From NCBI RefSeq assembly GCF_008369405.1, contig NZ_VSJJ01000003.1, forward strand, positions 62,001-126,000: DNA of 64,000 bases. Reading direction: 5' to 3'. Under the pieces are notes generated by a model. That model was not told where the DNA came from, ran no database searches, and worked only from the letters and a program-made list of their open reading frames with translations. Of this stretch, positions 52,343 through 60,751 are shown piece by piece. How positions within the stretch are numbered: position 1 is the stretch's first letter; every line of letters starts with the position of its first letter. The translations under genes and the position numbers were made by a program. Source of the DNA: Streptococcus cristatus. GTDB lineage: Bacteria; Bacillota; Bacilli; Lactobacillales; Streptococcaceae.

Positions 52343-53083
52343 ATGTATCATATCAAAGAAGCTGCGCAGCTTTCGGGTGTCTCTGTCAAAACCCTGCATC
52401 ACTACGACAAAATCGGACTTTTAGTTCCTCAAAAATCAGAAAATGGCTATCGGACATACAGTCAAACTGATCTAGAGCGGCTGCAGGTCATCCTTTACTA
52501 TAAGTATTTGGGCTTTTCCCTAGAGAAAATAGCAGAGCTGCTGAGTCAGGACGATCAGGCCTTATTGCCGCATCTGGTTAGGCAGTTAGAGTATTTGCAG
52601 CAGGAAAGAGACCACTTGGATACCTTGATTTCCACCTTGCAAAAAACTATCCAAGAAGAAAAAGGAGAAAGAAAAATGACAATGAAAGAAAAATTCGCAG
52701 GCTTTACCTACGAAGACAATCAAAAATACCACCAAAAGGCTGTAGAAGAATATGGTCAAGAAGTCATGGCGGAAGCACTAGCTCGTCAAAATGGACGGGA
52801 AGAAGAATCTGTTGAAGCCTTCAATCAAGTTTTTCAAAGTCTGGCAGAGAATATGCAGCAAGGCTTGCCAGTTGACGCAGCAGAAAATCAAGAGCAGGCA
52901 GCGCGTCTCTTACAAGCTATCCGTACTTACGGCTTTGATTGCTCTATTGAGGTATTCGGCTATATCGGTAAAGGCTATGTCTATAACCCAGAGTTTAAGG
53001 AAAACATTGACAAATTTGGGGCAGGAACTGCCCAGTACACAGCAGATGTGATTGCAGCTTATGTTCGGACAAATACAGAATAA
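52343..53083 (+). CDS. TipA-type MerR family regulator
   Basis: 246 residues. The N-terminal 75 are a MerR winged helix (IKEAAQLSGVSVKTLHHYDKIGLL), then a coiled-coil dimer helix (about 80-108), then a TipAS domain (about 112-246) that in Streptomyces TipA binds thiopeptide drugs. A strong Shine-Dalgarno (AAAGGAG, 52661-52667) lies inside the gene eight bases before an in-frame ATG at 52676 (residue 112), exactly at the domain border. The gene may thus make both the full regulator and a free drug-binding TipAS protein, as Streptomyces tipA does. Preceded by its own MerR-type promoter. Confidence 0.93.
   Translation: MYHIKEAAQLSGVSVKTLHHYDKIGLLVPQKSENGYRTYSQTDLERLQVILYYKYLGFSLEKIAELLSQDDQALLPHLVRQLEYLQQERDHLDTLISTLQKTIQEEKGERKMTMKEKFAGFTYEDNQKYHQKAVEEYGQEVMAEALARQNGREEESVEAFNQVFQSLAENMQQGLPVDAAENQEQAARLLQAIRTYGFDCSIEVFGYIGKGYVYNPEFKENIDKFGAGTAQYTADVIAAYVRTNTE
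52676..53083 (+). CDS. Probable internal translation product: free TipAS domain
   Basis: In-frame ATG at 52676 with AAAGGAG eight bases upstream would give a 135-residue protein consisting of the TipAS domain only (MTMKEKFAGFTYEDNQ...). In Streptomyces the short form sequesters the drug. Not demonstrated here; inferred from the ribosome-binding site and domain border. Confidence 0.6.
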   Translation: MTMKEKFAGFTYEDNQKYHQKAVEEYGQEVMAEALARQNGREEESVEAFNQVFQSLAENMQQGLPVDAAENQEQAARLLQAIRTYGFDCSIEVFGYIGKGYVYNPEFKENIDKFGAGTAQYTADVIAAYVRTNTE

Positions 53084-53085
53084 AA

Positions 53086-53261
53086 GAGGCTGGGACAAAA
53101 GTCCTAGCCTCTAAATTGTCTTTTGATTGTCGAGCAAGACGCAGTGGTTGAGTGGGCTCTACTAGGCTGATTTCATCAGCTTTTACAGCCCTACTCAACT
53201 GTGCGGAGGTGGGACGACGAAATCGAATTCTAACGAATTACCAATTTCTTTCCCACTCTCA
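53086..53261 (+). repeat. Structured intergenic repeat, copy 2
   Basis: Opposite-strand copy of 24936-25110. It begins three bases after the tipA-like stop with the 11-bp hairpin GAGGCTGGGAC / GTCCTAGCCTC, so it probably acts as terminator. Its ends are imperfect inverted repeats (GAGGCTGGGA... and ...TCCCACTCTC). Confidence 0.85.
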
Positions 53262-53265
53262 TTTT

Positions 53266-53719
53266 TTACTTCAAGTCATAAAGCCAATCGTCGCCGTCTT
53301 TATAGTAAAAGAATTCACTTAAATCGTCCTCTAAAAAAACACGCAGCATATCTGACATGTCTTCGGTTGCAAGTTTCAGATGTGATAGATTTTGTAAATC
53401 TTCCCACCAGACCTTTCCTTCGTCTGAGGATTGTAGCACAAGAATAGTGCTTAGTCTTGTAGAGTAGGACGACATAGCGAAAATCTTTATCATCATACCA
53501 ATCCTTGATGCCGCAAAGTTGAGGTTTGGAGATGGTAAGTCCAGTTTCTTCTTTGACTTCTCTGATAACTGCATCGGTAAAAGATTCCCCGCGCTCTACA
53601 TGCCCATCGGGAAAGGTGATGCCAGGCCAGTCGGTACTAACTCGATCCTGGACAAGAACTTTTTCTCCGTCATAAATCATGCACATGTTGACGAATTCAA
53701 CGGTTTCGCGTCTGTTCAT
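53266..53719 (-). pseudogene. NUDIX hydrolase, frameshifted
   Basis: The N-terminal frame (53719 to about 53440) carries the NUDIX box GHVERGESFTDAVIREVKEETGL (about residues 39-61); the natural continuation (SSDEGKVWWEDLQNL...) lies in another frame from about 53440 to 53266. Joined, the two give a normal NUDIX protein of about 150 residues (8-oxo-dGTP diphosphatase/MutT-like). The switch occurs near GTGCTACAA on the coding strand, where one base appears extra or two missing. The catalytic box is intact, but the 134-residue product of the first frame would have a scrambled C-terminus. Confidence 0.85.
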
Positions 53720-53728
53720 CTTGTTCTC

Positions 53729-54250
53729 CTATTTTGTTAGTAATTTTTCTATTACGTTTAACTTTCTCATAGTTAGATCCACGCCAAAAAGTTTTTCAAG
53801 ATAGTTGGTATTGAGCTTTTTTCGTTTGGCAGTTCTAGGGAGATAGAGGTAGAGACAGTGATCGCCTAGACAAATTTCTTCCTCGTCATAGTCAGCTTTC
53901 AATCTTTCTAGTGGCAGACTTTGGATAAATCCCTGATAAAGAATCACATGTATACGATCATGAAGATAGTCTTCTCTAAACGGGTTCTCATGAATAATCT
54001 TTTCGAGATCATTCTTATTCTTGATAACCATTTTTAAGTCGGCCCCAATTTTTTCCTTTATCAGAGTATGAACGCATTCTCGTATTTCTTCTAAATCTAA
54101 GTCACTTTCAAGAATGATATTCCCACTTTGAATATAGGTTCGAACGTGTTGAAAACCAGCTTCTGTCAAAATATCTACCAAATAAGACATTTTGGGGATA
54201 GCATTCTTTCCATTAGGAGTAACACCTCTTAGTAAAATAATATGTTCCAA
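53729..54250 (-). CDS. DUF1697 family protein
   Basis: 173 residues matching the DUF1697 pattern (LLRGVTPNGKNAIPKMSYLVDIL at the start, YIQSGNIILES near 38-48). Function unknown for the family. It lies nine bases upstream of the broken NUDIX gene on the same strand and may be co-transcribed with it. Confidence 0.8.
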   Translation of the reverse strand: MEHIILLRGVTPNGKNAIPKMSYLVDILTEAGFQHVRTYIQSGNIILESDLDLEEIRECVHTLIKEKIGADLKMVIKNKNDLEKIIHENPFREDYLHDRIHVILYQGFIQSLPLERLKADYDEEEICLGDHCLYLYLPRTAKRKKLNTNYLEKLFGVDLTMRKLNVIEKLLTK

Positions 54251-54286
54251 AGGACTTCCTTTCTTATTTGGTATTTAGCCATTAAA

Positions 54287-55501
<1,215 letters not shown>

Positions 55502-55627
55502 CTAGTTAATCTTGTGCAAGGTGATTTTGCCCTTTAAGCTATATAGTAGATATGCTCTAGACAGCTTTTCTGCCAGTCCTTTAGCCAGCATCTTGGTAAA
55601 AAATTAATCGGATTTTAGGATCATTTC

Positions 55628-56554
55628 TTAAGGAAGATCTTTTCCAGAGGCCAAGTATATTTCGTACCATTCTTTTCTAGTCAGTTCAATATCTGCTGAC
55701 TTGGCTGATTCGATGATGCGGCTGGGCTTGATCGTGCCGATGACCGCCTGCATGTGGGCTGGATAGCGTAGTACCCAAGCAATAGCCACTGCCGATGGTG
55801 ATATTTGGTATTTGTCGGCCAGTCGGTTTAGGACGGCATTGAGCTTGGGGTATTTAACCGAACCGACAAAAACGCCTTCGAAATAGCCGTGCTGGAGGAC
55901 AGACCAAGCCTGAATCACGACGTCGTTGAGGCGGCAGTATTCGAAAATGCTACCGTCGCGCATATTTGCGGCTGTGCCCTCCATGTTGACGTGGAAGCCA
56001 GCTTCAAAAGCAGGTGAAAAAGCTGCGCTCAATTGGAGCTGATTTGCCACCAAGGGCTGCTTGACCTCTTTTTTGAGAAGTTCCATTATCATAGGATTCT
56101 GGTTGGACACTCCAAAATCAAGAACCTTTCCTTGAGATTTGAGCAGATCGAAAGCTTCAGCGATTTCACTAGGCTCCATCAGGGCATCAGGTCGATGCAG
56201 GAGCAGAGAGTCCAGATGGTCTACACCTAGACGCTGTAAAATACCATCCGTTGCTTCGAGGATATGGTCTTTGGAAAAGTCGAAGTAGGTGAATTCTTCT
56301 ATGCGGATTCCCACCTTGGACTGAATCCACATCTTAGCCCGCAGGTCAGGTCGATTTTTAAGCACTTGTCCCAGAATTTCTTCACACTTGCCTCCACCGT
56401 ATATATCGGCGAGATCGAAAGCATTGATCCCGACTGACAAGGCTGTTTCGACCAGTTCTTCCACCTCTTTGGGGGACATTTGGGCGATTCGCATCAGTCC
56501 CATGATAATCTGGGAAATTTCTCGCTTGCTTTCTCCAAATTCAAGATATTTCAT
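55628..56554 (-). CDS. Aldo/keto reductase
   Basis: 308 residues; NADPH-dependent reductase of the YdhF type. Visible are the catalytic Asp-Tyr in NAFDLADIYGGG (about 46-57), the Lys in WIQSKVGI near 83 and the HLDSLLLHRPD block near 113. Start at 56554 (MKYLEF) because AGGAG lies eight bases upstream. Single gene; substrate unknown. Confidence 0.9.
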   Translation of the reverse strand: MKYLEFGESKREISQIIMGLMRIAQMSPKEVEELVETALSVGINAFDLADIYGGGKCEEILGQVLKNRPDLRAKMWIQSKVGIRIEEFTYFDFSKDHILEATDGILQRLGVDHLDSLLLHRPDALMEPSEIAEAFDLLKSQGKVLDFGVSNQNPMIMELLKKEVKQPLVANQLQLSAAFSPAFEAGFHVNMEGTAANMRDGSIFEYCRLNDVVIQAWSVLQHGYFEGVFVGSVKYPKLNAVLNRLADKYQISPSAVAIAWVLRYPAHMQAVIGTIKPSRIIESAKSADIELTRKEWYEIYLASGKDLP

Positions 56555-56709
56555 AAGCTCTTCTCCTCGTATCATTTTAATCTCAGTATAAGCTAAACCC
56601 GCTCCAAAGTCAAAAAGCGACTAGCTAGATCGAGCCTTGGAGCAAATGTGTAGAAAATCCTCATTTTGGCTAGTGAAATTTGGCTGACTTTGTCGGAAAA
56701 TTAGAAGAT

Positions 56710-56738
56710 TTGACAAAAACTTGGCTTCCTGATAGAAT
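56710..56738 (+). promoter_or_regulatory. Promoter of rpsO
   Basis: TTGACA (56710-56715), a 17-base spacer and TAGAAT (56733-56738). The roughly 85-base leader contains TTGCAGG and CCTGCCA, which can pair, and could be an S15-binding autoregulatory element. Confidence 0.75.
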
Positions 56739-56828
56739 AGGAATGTCTTAAAGACAAATAACTTCTTCTTGGTTGCAGGAATTGCCAAGCCTGCCACTCG
56801 GATGAAGCGTAAAGAAAAGGAGCTTATC

Positions 56829-57098
56829 ATGGCAATCTCAAAAGAGAAAAAAAATGAAATCATCGCACAATATGCGCGTCACGAAGGTGATACAGGTTCA
56901 GTAGAGGTTCAAGTTGCTGTCCTTACTTGGGAAATCAACCACCTTAACGAACACATCAAACAACACAAAAAAGACCACGCTACTTACCGTGGTTTGATGA
57001 AGAAAATCGGTCGCCGTCGTAACTTGCTTGCATACTTGCGTAAAAACGACGTTAACCGTTACCGTGAGTTGATCAACTCTCTTGGACTTCGTCGTTAA
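56829..57098 (+). CDS. rpsO: 30S ribosomal protein S15
   Basis: 89 residues, the usual length, beginning [15 protein letters not shown] and ending [13 protein letters not shown]; binds the central domain of 16S rRNA. Start at 56829 from the family alignment and an AAAGGAG Shine-Dalgarno. Strong codon bias. Confidence 0.98.
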   Translation: MAISKEKKNEIIAQYARHEGDTGSVEVQVAVLTWEINHLNEHIKQHKKDHATYRGLMKKIGRRRNLLAYLRKNDVNRYRELINSLGLRR

Positions 57099-57174
57099 TC
57101 TTGCGTCTAAAACGTTTCTATACTTCGTTGACTTCGTCTCGTCGCCTAGTCTATAAACGTTTTATCCAGCAAGA
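57099..57174. repeat. Long interrupted hairpin after rpsO
   Basis: TCTTGC (57099-57104) pairs with GCAAGA (57169-57174) and TAAAACGTTT (57108-57117) with AAACGTTTTA (57155-57164). It looks like a dispersed streptococcal repeat or a structured 3' UTR. Confidence 0.6.
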
Positions 57175-57178
57175 ATAA

Positions 57179-57206
57179 AGCTCTCTGATCTCAGAGGGCT
57201 TTTTAT
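57179..57206 (+). terminator. Terminator after rpsO
   Basis: AGCTCTCTGA (57179-57188) and TCAGAGGGCT (57191-57200), then a T run. Confidence 0.85.
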
Positions 57207-57286
57207 GTTGTCACCTTATCTCGATATACTCAAGTATGATCTTCGGTTACGGTTTCTCGCACTATAAGGTAAAATAAACCAGATCT

Positions 57287-57309
57287 TCTCCCTTCGGGGA
57301 GATTTTTTT
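57287..57309 (+). terminator. Terminator with UUCG tetraloop
   Basis: TCTCCC-TTCG-GGGAGA followed by seven T residues. It is about 80 bases beyond the rpsO terminator and has no gene of its own in front, so it may be a back-up terminator or end a small RNA. Confidence 0.85.
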
Positions 57310-57411
57310 GTTTTCATTAAGATTTTAGAACAATCTCAAAATTACTTTTTGAATTCAGAGGTTTTTCGTTAGTCTTACTTTGTCTTCGATCAGTACAATT
57401 TTTAGCTCTCC

Positions 57412-57440
57412 TTGAATTTTTCATAAAATCTTGCTAGACT
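57412..57440 (+). promoter_or_regulatory. Promoter of yjdF
   Basis: TTGAAT (57412-57417), a 17-base spacer and an extended -10, TGC-TAGACT (57432-57440). Confidence 0.7.
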
Positions 57441-57446
57441 GTAGCT

Positions 57447-57560
57447 ACTAAGATAAAAACACAGTTCTGGTTGGTAGTCCAGACGCAAAAAACCATTTTT
57501 TGTCAGTAACCTTCCTCCTTGGTTGTCCATTCTTAGGGATTTTTTAAAGGAGGTGCTGTC
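57447..57560 (+). ncRNA. Probable yjdF-type riboswitch leader
   Basis: A roughly 114-base leader before yjdF. CCTCCTT near 57510 can pair with AAGGAGG of the ribosome-binding site (about 57548-57554), which would hide it. In Firmicutes yjdF genes are typically preceded by the yjdF RNA motif, reported to bind azaaromatic compounds. Assignment rests on the gene, leader length and this pairing; I did not match the full motif. Confidence 0.6.
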
Positions 57561-57974
57561 ATGGATAAGATTTCAATGACGCTGACAGTTTATTTTGAAG
57601 AGGGATTTTGGCACGGTCTTTTCGAGCAGGAACATGCTCAATCTTATAGAGTTTGCCGAGTCACCTTTGGTGTAGAGCCTAGCACGCAGGAATTGTTGGA
57701 TTTTCTAAACCGTTATTATCATCGGTTGCAGTTTGGTCCCAGCATCAGGGTGAAGGAGAAGACTAAGTCCATCAGTCCTAAACGCCAGCAGAGACAGGCT
57801 AAAAAAGAGCAGATGGCTTCACGTTCTTCAAAGTCTCAGGAAGCGCTGAAGCTGCAATTTGAAGAGCAAAAGCAAATCGCTCGGGTCAAGCGCAAGCAGC
57901 AGAAAGAACTGGCTAAGCAAAGGAAATTCGAACTCAAACAGCAAAAACGATTGGAAAAGCACAAGGGGCATTGA
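57561..57974 (+). CDS. yjdF: YjdF family (DUF2992) protein
   Basis: 137 residues: an N-terminal globular part (TLTVYFEEGFWHGLFEQ...) and a very basic Lys/Arg/Gln-rich helical tail from about residue 70. Function unknown; the family is linked to the yjdF riboswitch and so to a response to aromatic compounds. Strong AAAGGAGG Shine-Dalgarno. Single gene followed by a terminator. Confidence 0.88.
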   Translation: MDKISMTLTVYFEEGFWHGLFEQEHAQSYRVCRVTFGVEPSTQELLDFLNRYYHRLQFGPSIRVKEKTKSISPKRQQRQAKKEQMASRSSKSQEALKLQFEEQKQIARVKRKQQKELAKQRKFELKQQKRLEKHKGH

Positions 57975-57994
57975 ACCTAGTTTTGCTTATTCCT

Positions 57995-58026
57995 ATAGGA
58001 AAGGTCTTCCGACGGGAGGCTTTTTT
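57995..58026 (+). terminator. Terminator after yjdF
   Basis: GTCTTCC and GGAGGC around a GACG loop (one bulge, one G-T pair) followed by six T residues. Confidence 0.75.
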
Positions 58027-58057
58027 GATTCTTAAATATATTTTTTTCATCTCAAAA

Positions 58058-58070
58058 CTATACCAATTTT
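58058..58070 (-). promoter_or_regulatory. NagR-like operator 1 upstream of the glmS promoter
   Basis: ACTATACCAATTTT here is repeated downstream of the promoter; its reverse complement AAAATTGGTATAGT resembles the dre sites of the GntR regulator NagR. It lies just upstream of the -35 box. Confidence 0.5.
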
Positions 58071-58073
58071 ATG

Positions 58074-58102
58074 TTGACAAATATCAAATCGGTGTGTATA
58101 AT
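58074..58102 (+). promoter_or_regulatory. Consensus promoter of glmS
   Basis: TTGACA (58074-58079), 17-base spacer, TATAAT (58097-58102). Confidence 0.9.
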
Positions 58103-58133
58103 GTTTTTGTCTCTCGATAAAAAGATAAATAAG

Positions 58134-58147
58134 ACTATACCAATTTT
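58134..58147 (-). promoter_or_regulatory. NagR-like operator 2 downstream of the glmS promoter
   Basis: Second copy of ACTATACCAATTTT, in the transcribed leader. Reverse complement AAAATTGGTATAGTC. With copy 1 it brackets the promoter, a layout suited to looping or roadblock repression. Confidence 0.5.
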
Positions 58148-58151
58148 TAAT

Positions 58152-58197
58152 AAAGGAGGAACTAGCCTTTTACCAGCAAAAGGCTAGAAATAAATCT
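58152..58197 (+). promoter_or_regulatory. glmS ribosome-binding site separated from ATG by a hairpin
   Basis: AAAGGAGGA (58152-58160) is 37 bases before the ATG. Between them CTAGCCTTTT (58162-58171) pairs perfectly with AAAAGGCTAG (58178-58187). Folding this hairpin reduces the effective spacing to about 11 bases. Confidence 0.75.
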
Positions 58198-60009
58198 ATG
58201 TGTGGAATCGTCGGAGTTGTGGGAAATCGCAATGCAACAGATATTTTGATGCAAGGACTTGAAAAGTTAGAATACCGAGGCTATGATTCGGCTGGAATTT
58301 TTGTGACAACAGGAGAAAAATCTAGCCTAGTCAAGTCTGTTGGCCGAATTGCAGATCTTCGTGCTAAGATTGGCATGGATGTAGCAGGTTCGACAGGTAT
58401 TGGGCATACGCGCTGGGCAACCCACGGAAAACCAAGTGAGAATAACGCCCATCCTCACACTTCTCAGACAGGTCGTTTTGTTTTGGTTCACAACGGTGTG
58501 ATTGAAAATTACCTGGATATCAAAAATAACTATCTTGCTGGCCATGATTTTAAAGGGCAGACAGATACAGAAATTACAGTCCATCTGATTGGGAAATTTG
58601 CGGAAGAAGACGGCCTCTCTGTTCTTGACGCTTTCCGCAAGGCTCTTCACATTATCGAAGGTTCTTACGCTTTTGCCTTAGTAGATGCCCAAGATCCTTC
58701 TACGATCTACGTTGCCAAAAATAAATCTCCGCTTTTGATTGGCTTGGGCGAAGGCTATAACATGGTCTGTTCCGATGCTATGGCTATGATTCGTGAGACC
58801 AGCGAATATATGGAAATCCATGATAAAGAGTTGGTTATCGTGACTGCAAATAGCGTAGAAGTACAAGATTACGATGGTAACGTTCTTGAACGTGGTAGCT
58901 ATACAGCTGAGCTGGATTTGTCTGATATCGGCAAAGGCACTTATCCTTACTACATGCTGAAGGAAATTGACGAGCAGCCGACCGTGATGCGGAAGCTGAT
59001 CAGCACCTATGCGGATGAAAATAATCAGATGCTGATTGATCCTGCCATCATCAAGACAGTCCAAGAAGCGGATCGCATTTATATCATTGCTGCTGGAACT
59101 TCTTATCATGCTGGTTACGCTTCTAAACGAATGCTGGAAGAGCTGACGGATACGCCAGTAGAATTAGGTATTTCTTCTGAATGGGGCTATGCTATGCCAC
59201 TCCTCAGCAAGAAGCCACTCTTCATCTTCATCAGTCAATCTGGTGAGACTGCTGACAGTCGTCAGGTCTTAGTCAAGGCCAATGAATTGGGCATTCCTAG
59301 CCTGACAGTGACCAATGTGCCAGGTTCAACCCTGTCTCGGGAAGCGAAGCACACCTTGCTTCTCCATGCTGGACCAGAAATCGCCGTAGCTTCAACCAAA
59401 GCCTACACCGCGCAAATCGCTGCCCTAGCTTTCTTGGCCAAGGCAGTCGGTGATGCCAACGGCAACGAAAAAGCTAAGAAGTTTGACTTGGTTCATGAGC
59501 TGTCTATCGTAGCCCAGTCTATCGAGTCTATCCTTTCTGATAAAGAATTGATCGAAAGCAAGGTTCGTGACTTATTGGCGGAAACTCGCAGCGCCTTTTA
59601 TATCGGCCGTGGTCAAGATTATTATGTGGCGATGGAAGCTAGCTTAAAACTCAAAGAAATTTCTTATATCCAGTGTGAAGGCTTCGCGGCTGGTGAGCTC
59701 AAACACGGTACAATCTCTCTGATTGAAGAGGGAACACCTGTCCTAGCCCTGCTTTCAGACGAGGTCTTGGCTAGCCATACTCGCGGCAATGTTTCTGAAG
59801 TTGTGGCGCGTGGAGCCAAAGTGTTGACCATTGCGGAGGAAAATGTGGCTAAGGATGGAGACGATATTGTCCTGAGCCAAGTTCACCCTTATTTGTCACC
59901 AATCTCTATGGTGGTGCCAACTCAATTGATTGCTTATTTTGCGACCTTGCACCGCGGATTGGATGTGGATAAACCACGCAATCTCGCTAAATCTGTAACG
60001 GTAGAATAA
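58198..60009 (+). CDS. glmS: Glutamine-fructose-6-phosphate aminotransferase (isomerizing)
   Basis: Makes glucosamine-6-phosphate, the first step to UDP-GlcNAc and the cell wall. 603 residues: N-terminal glutaminase domain with catalytic Cys2 after Met (MCGIVGVVG), then two SIS domains (about 285-420 and 455-590), ending in the conserved KSVTVE. The leader carries no glmS ribozyme that I can see; instead there are two NagR-like sites and the hairpin between Shine-Dalgarno and start. Given the GlcNAc-releasing StrH and GH85 enzymes in this window, repression when amino sugars are plentiful would make sense. Confidence 0.97.
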   Translation: MCGIVGVVGNRNATDILMQGLEKLEYRGYDSAGIFVTTGEKSSLVKSVGRIADLRAKIGMDVAGSTGIGHTRWATHGKPSENNAHPHTSQTGRFVLVHNGVIENYLDIKNNYLAGHDFKGQTDTEITVHLIGKFAEEDGLSVLDAFRKALHIIEGSYAFALVDAQDPSTIYVAKNKSPLLIGLGEGYNMVCSDAMAMIRETSEYMEIHDKELVIVTANSVEVQDYDGNVLERGSYTAELDLSDIGKGTYPYYMLKEIDEQPTVMRKLISTYADENNQMLIDPAIIKTVQEADRIYIIAAGTSYHAGYASKRMLEELTDTPVELGISSEWGYAMPLLSKKPLFIFISQSGETADSRQVLVKANELGIPSLTVTNVPGSTLSREAKHTLLLHAGPEIAVASTKAYTAQIAALAFLAKAVGDANGNEKAKKFDLVHELSIVAQSIESILSDKELIESKVRDLLAETRSAFYIGRGQDYYVAMEASLKLKEISYIQCEGFAAGELKHGTISLIEEGTPVLALLSDEVLASHTRGNVSEVVARGAKVLTIAEENVAKDGDDIVLSQVHPYLSPISMVVPTQLIAYFATLHRGLDVDKPRNLAKSVTVE

Positions 60010-60040
60010 GCTAAGAAAGTCTAGTTCATCTAGACTTTTT
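60001..60040 (+). terminator. glmS terminator, first copy of a 40-bp direct repeat
   Basis: AAGTCTAG pairs with CTAGACTT, followed by T residues. The 40 bases 60001-60040, including the last codons of glmS, recur at 60632-60671 with two differences. Confidence 0.85.
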
Positions 60041-60109
60041 TGCTCTCTCTTGGTATACTTGAGTGAGGAGTATGTTTGCTCGGCTCTAATTTTTTATAAG
60101 GAGAAGAAA

Positions 60110-60640
60110 ATGAAGAAAAAAAATATTATTGCTATGCTGGTTGGTATCGCCTTATCTAGTTCTTTCTTAATCAGGACAATTTTGATCCATCAGGAGAGAC
60201 AAGCGAAAAAGCAAAACATGGAACGGATTGCTGCGGTGCAAGAGACGGTTCAGTCCCAAGATCAAAAGAAAGCTGAAGAGCAGAAAGAACAATTTAAAAA
60301 GGCATTTGAAGGTATAGATAGAACTTCCATTCAAATGAAAGACTACGATAGCCACACAAAGATTAATGCGGACTACAGTTTTGGTACCAAGGATGGAGTA
60401 CACTACCTAGTAGAATTAAAAACAGGGGAGAAAGTAGCTCTGGAAGGTGTGGACAAGGCCTTTCCTTTGTCTGTCAAAAACGAGGATACAAATAGTACGG
60501 AGCTTGCCCTGGTTGTCCGTAAAGACCAAGCCTGGTACATGATTGATACAAAGGGTGAGACGATTTACACTTTTGAACAAACAGAATTGACAGAAAACTC
60601 GAAGTTAACATTGAAAGACAATAAACTACAGGTAGAATAA
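60110..60640 (+). CDS. Membrane-anchored small protein, unknown function
   Basis: I do not recognise this 176-residue protein. It has an N-terminal hydrophobic anchor (about residues 6-25), a charged Gln/Lys-rich coiled-coil-like stretch (about 27-62) and an extracellular beta-rich domain repeating short D/E-x-W/Y strands. AAGGAG lies seven bases before the ATG. It lies directly after glmS and ends in the same codons and terminator as glmS, suggesting it was inserted through a duplication of the glmS end. Confidence 0.7.
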   Translation: MKKKNIIAMLVGIALSSSFLIRTILIHQERQAKKQNMERIAAVQETVQSQDQKKAEEQKEQFKKAFEGIDRTSIQMKDYDSHTKINADYSFGTKDGVHYLVELKTGEKVALEGVDKAFPLSVKNEDTNSTELALVVRKDQAWYMIDTKGETIYTFEQTELTENSKLTLKDNKLQVE

Positions 60641-60671
60641 ACTAAGAAAGTCTAGTTCATCTAGGCTTTTT
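60632..60671 (+). terminator. Second copy of the 40-bp terminator repeat
   Basis: 38 of 40 bases identical to 60001-60040, with the same hairpin and T run. Confidence 0.85.
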
Positions 60672-60751
60672 CTAATGAGCAAATTCATTGAAAATAGAAC
60701 TAACTAGTGATAAAATACCCTAAAAACTAAAAGAGATAGCGAGGAAACAGA

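Larger units (their letters stand above)
57099..57560. other. rpsO-yjdF intergenic region
   Basis: 462 bases without a protein gene. Contents: an interrupted hairpin at 57099-57174, the rpsO terminator at about 57179-57206, an unexplained stretch with an ACCTTAT/ATAAGGT inverted repeat (about 57212-57270), a UUCG-loop terminator at 57287-57309, then the yjdF promoter and leader. Confidence 0.75.

Noticed and set aside
52342-52343. Placing the MerR start further upstream at 52304
   Set aside because: That start lies within the -35/-10 region of the MerR-type promoter; the ATG at 52343 has AGGAGG and the canonical N-terminus.
57207-57286. tRNA-like fold between the rpsO and UUCG terminators
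   Set aside because: No acceptor stem, T-loop consensus or anticodon arm could be assembled.
58103-58197. glmS ribozyme in the glmS leader
   Set aside because: The leader is only about 90 bases and lacks the ribozyme's pseudoknotted core; the visible structure is a single short hairpin.
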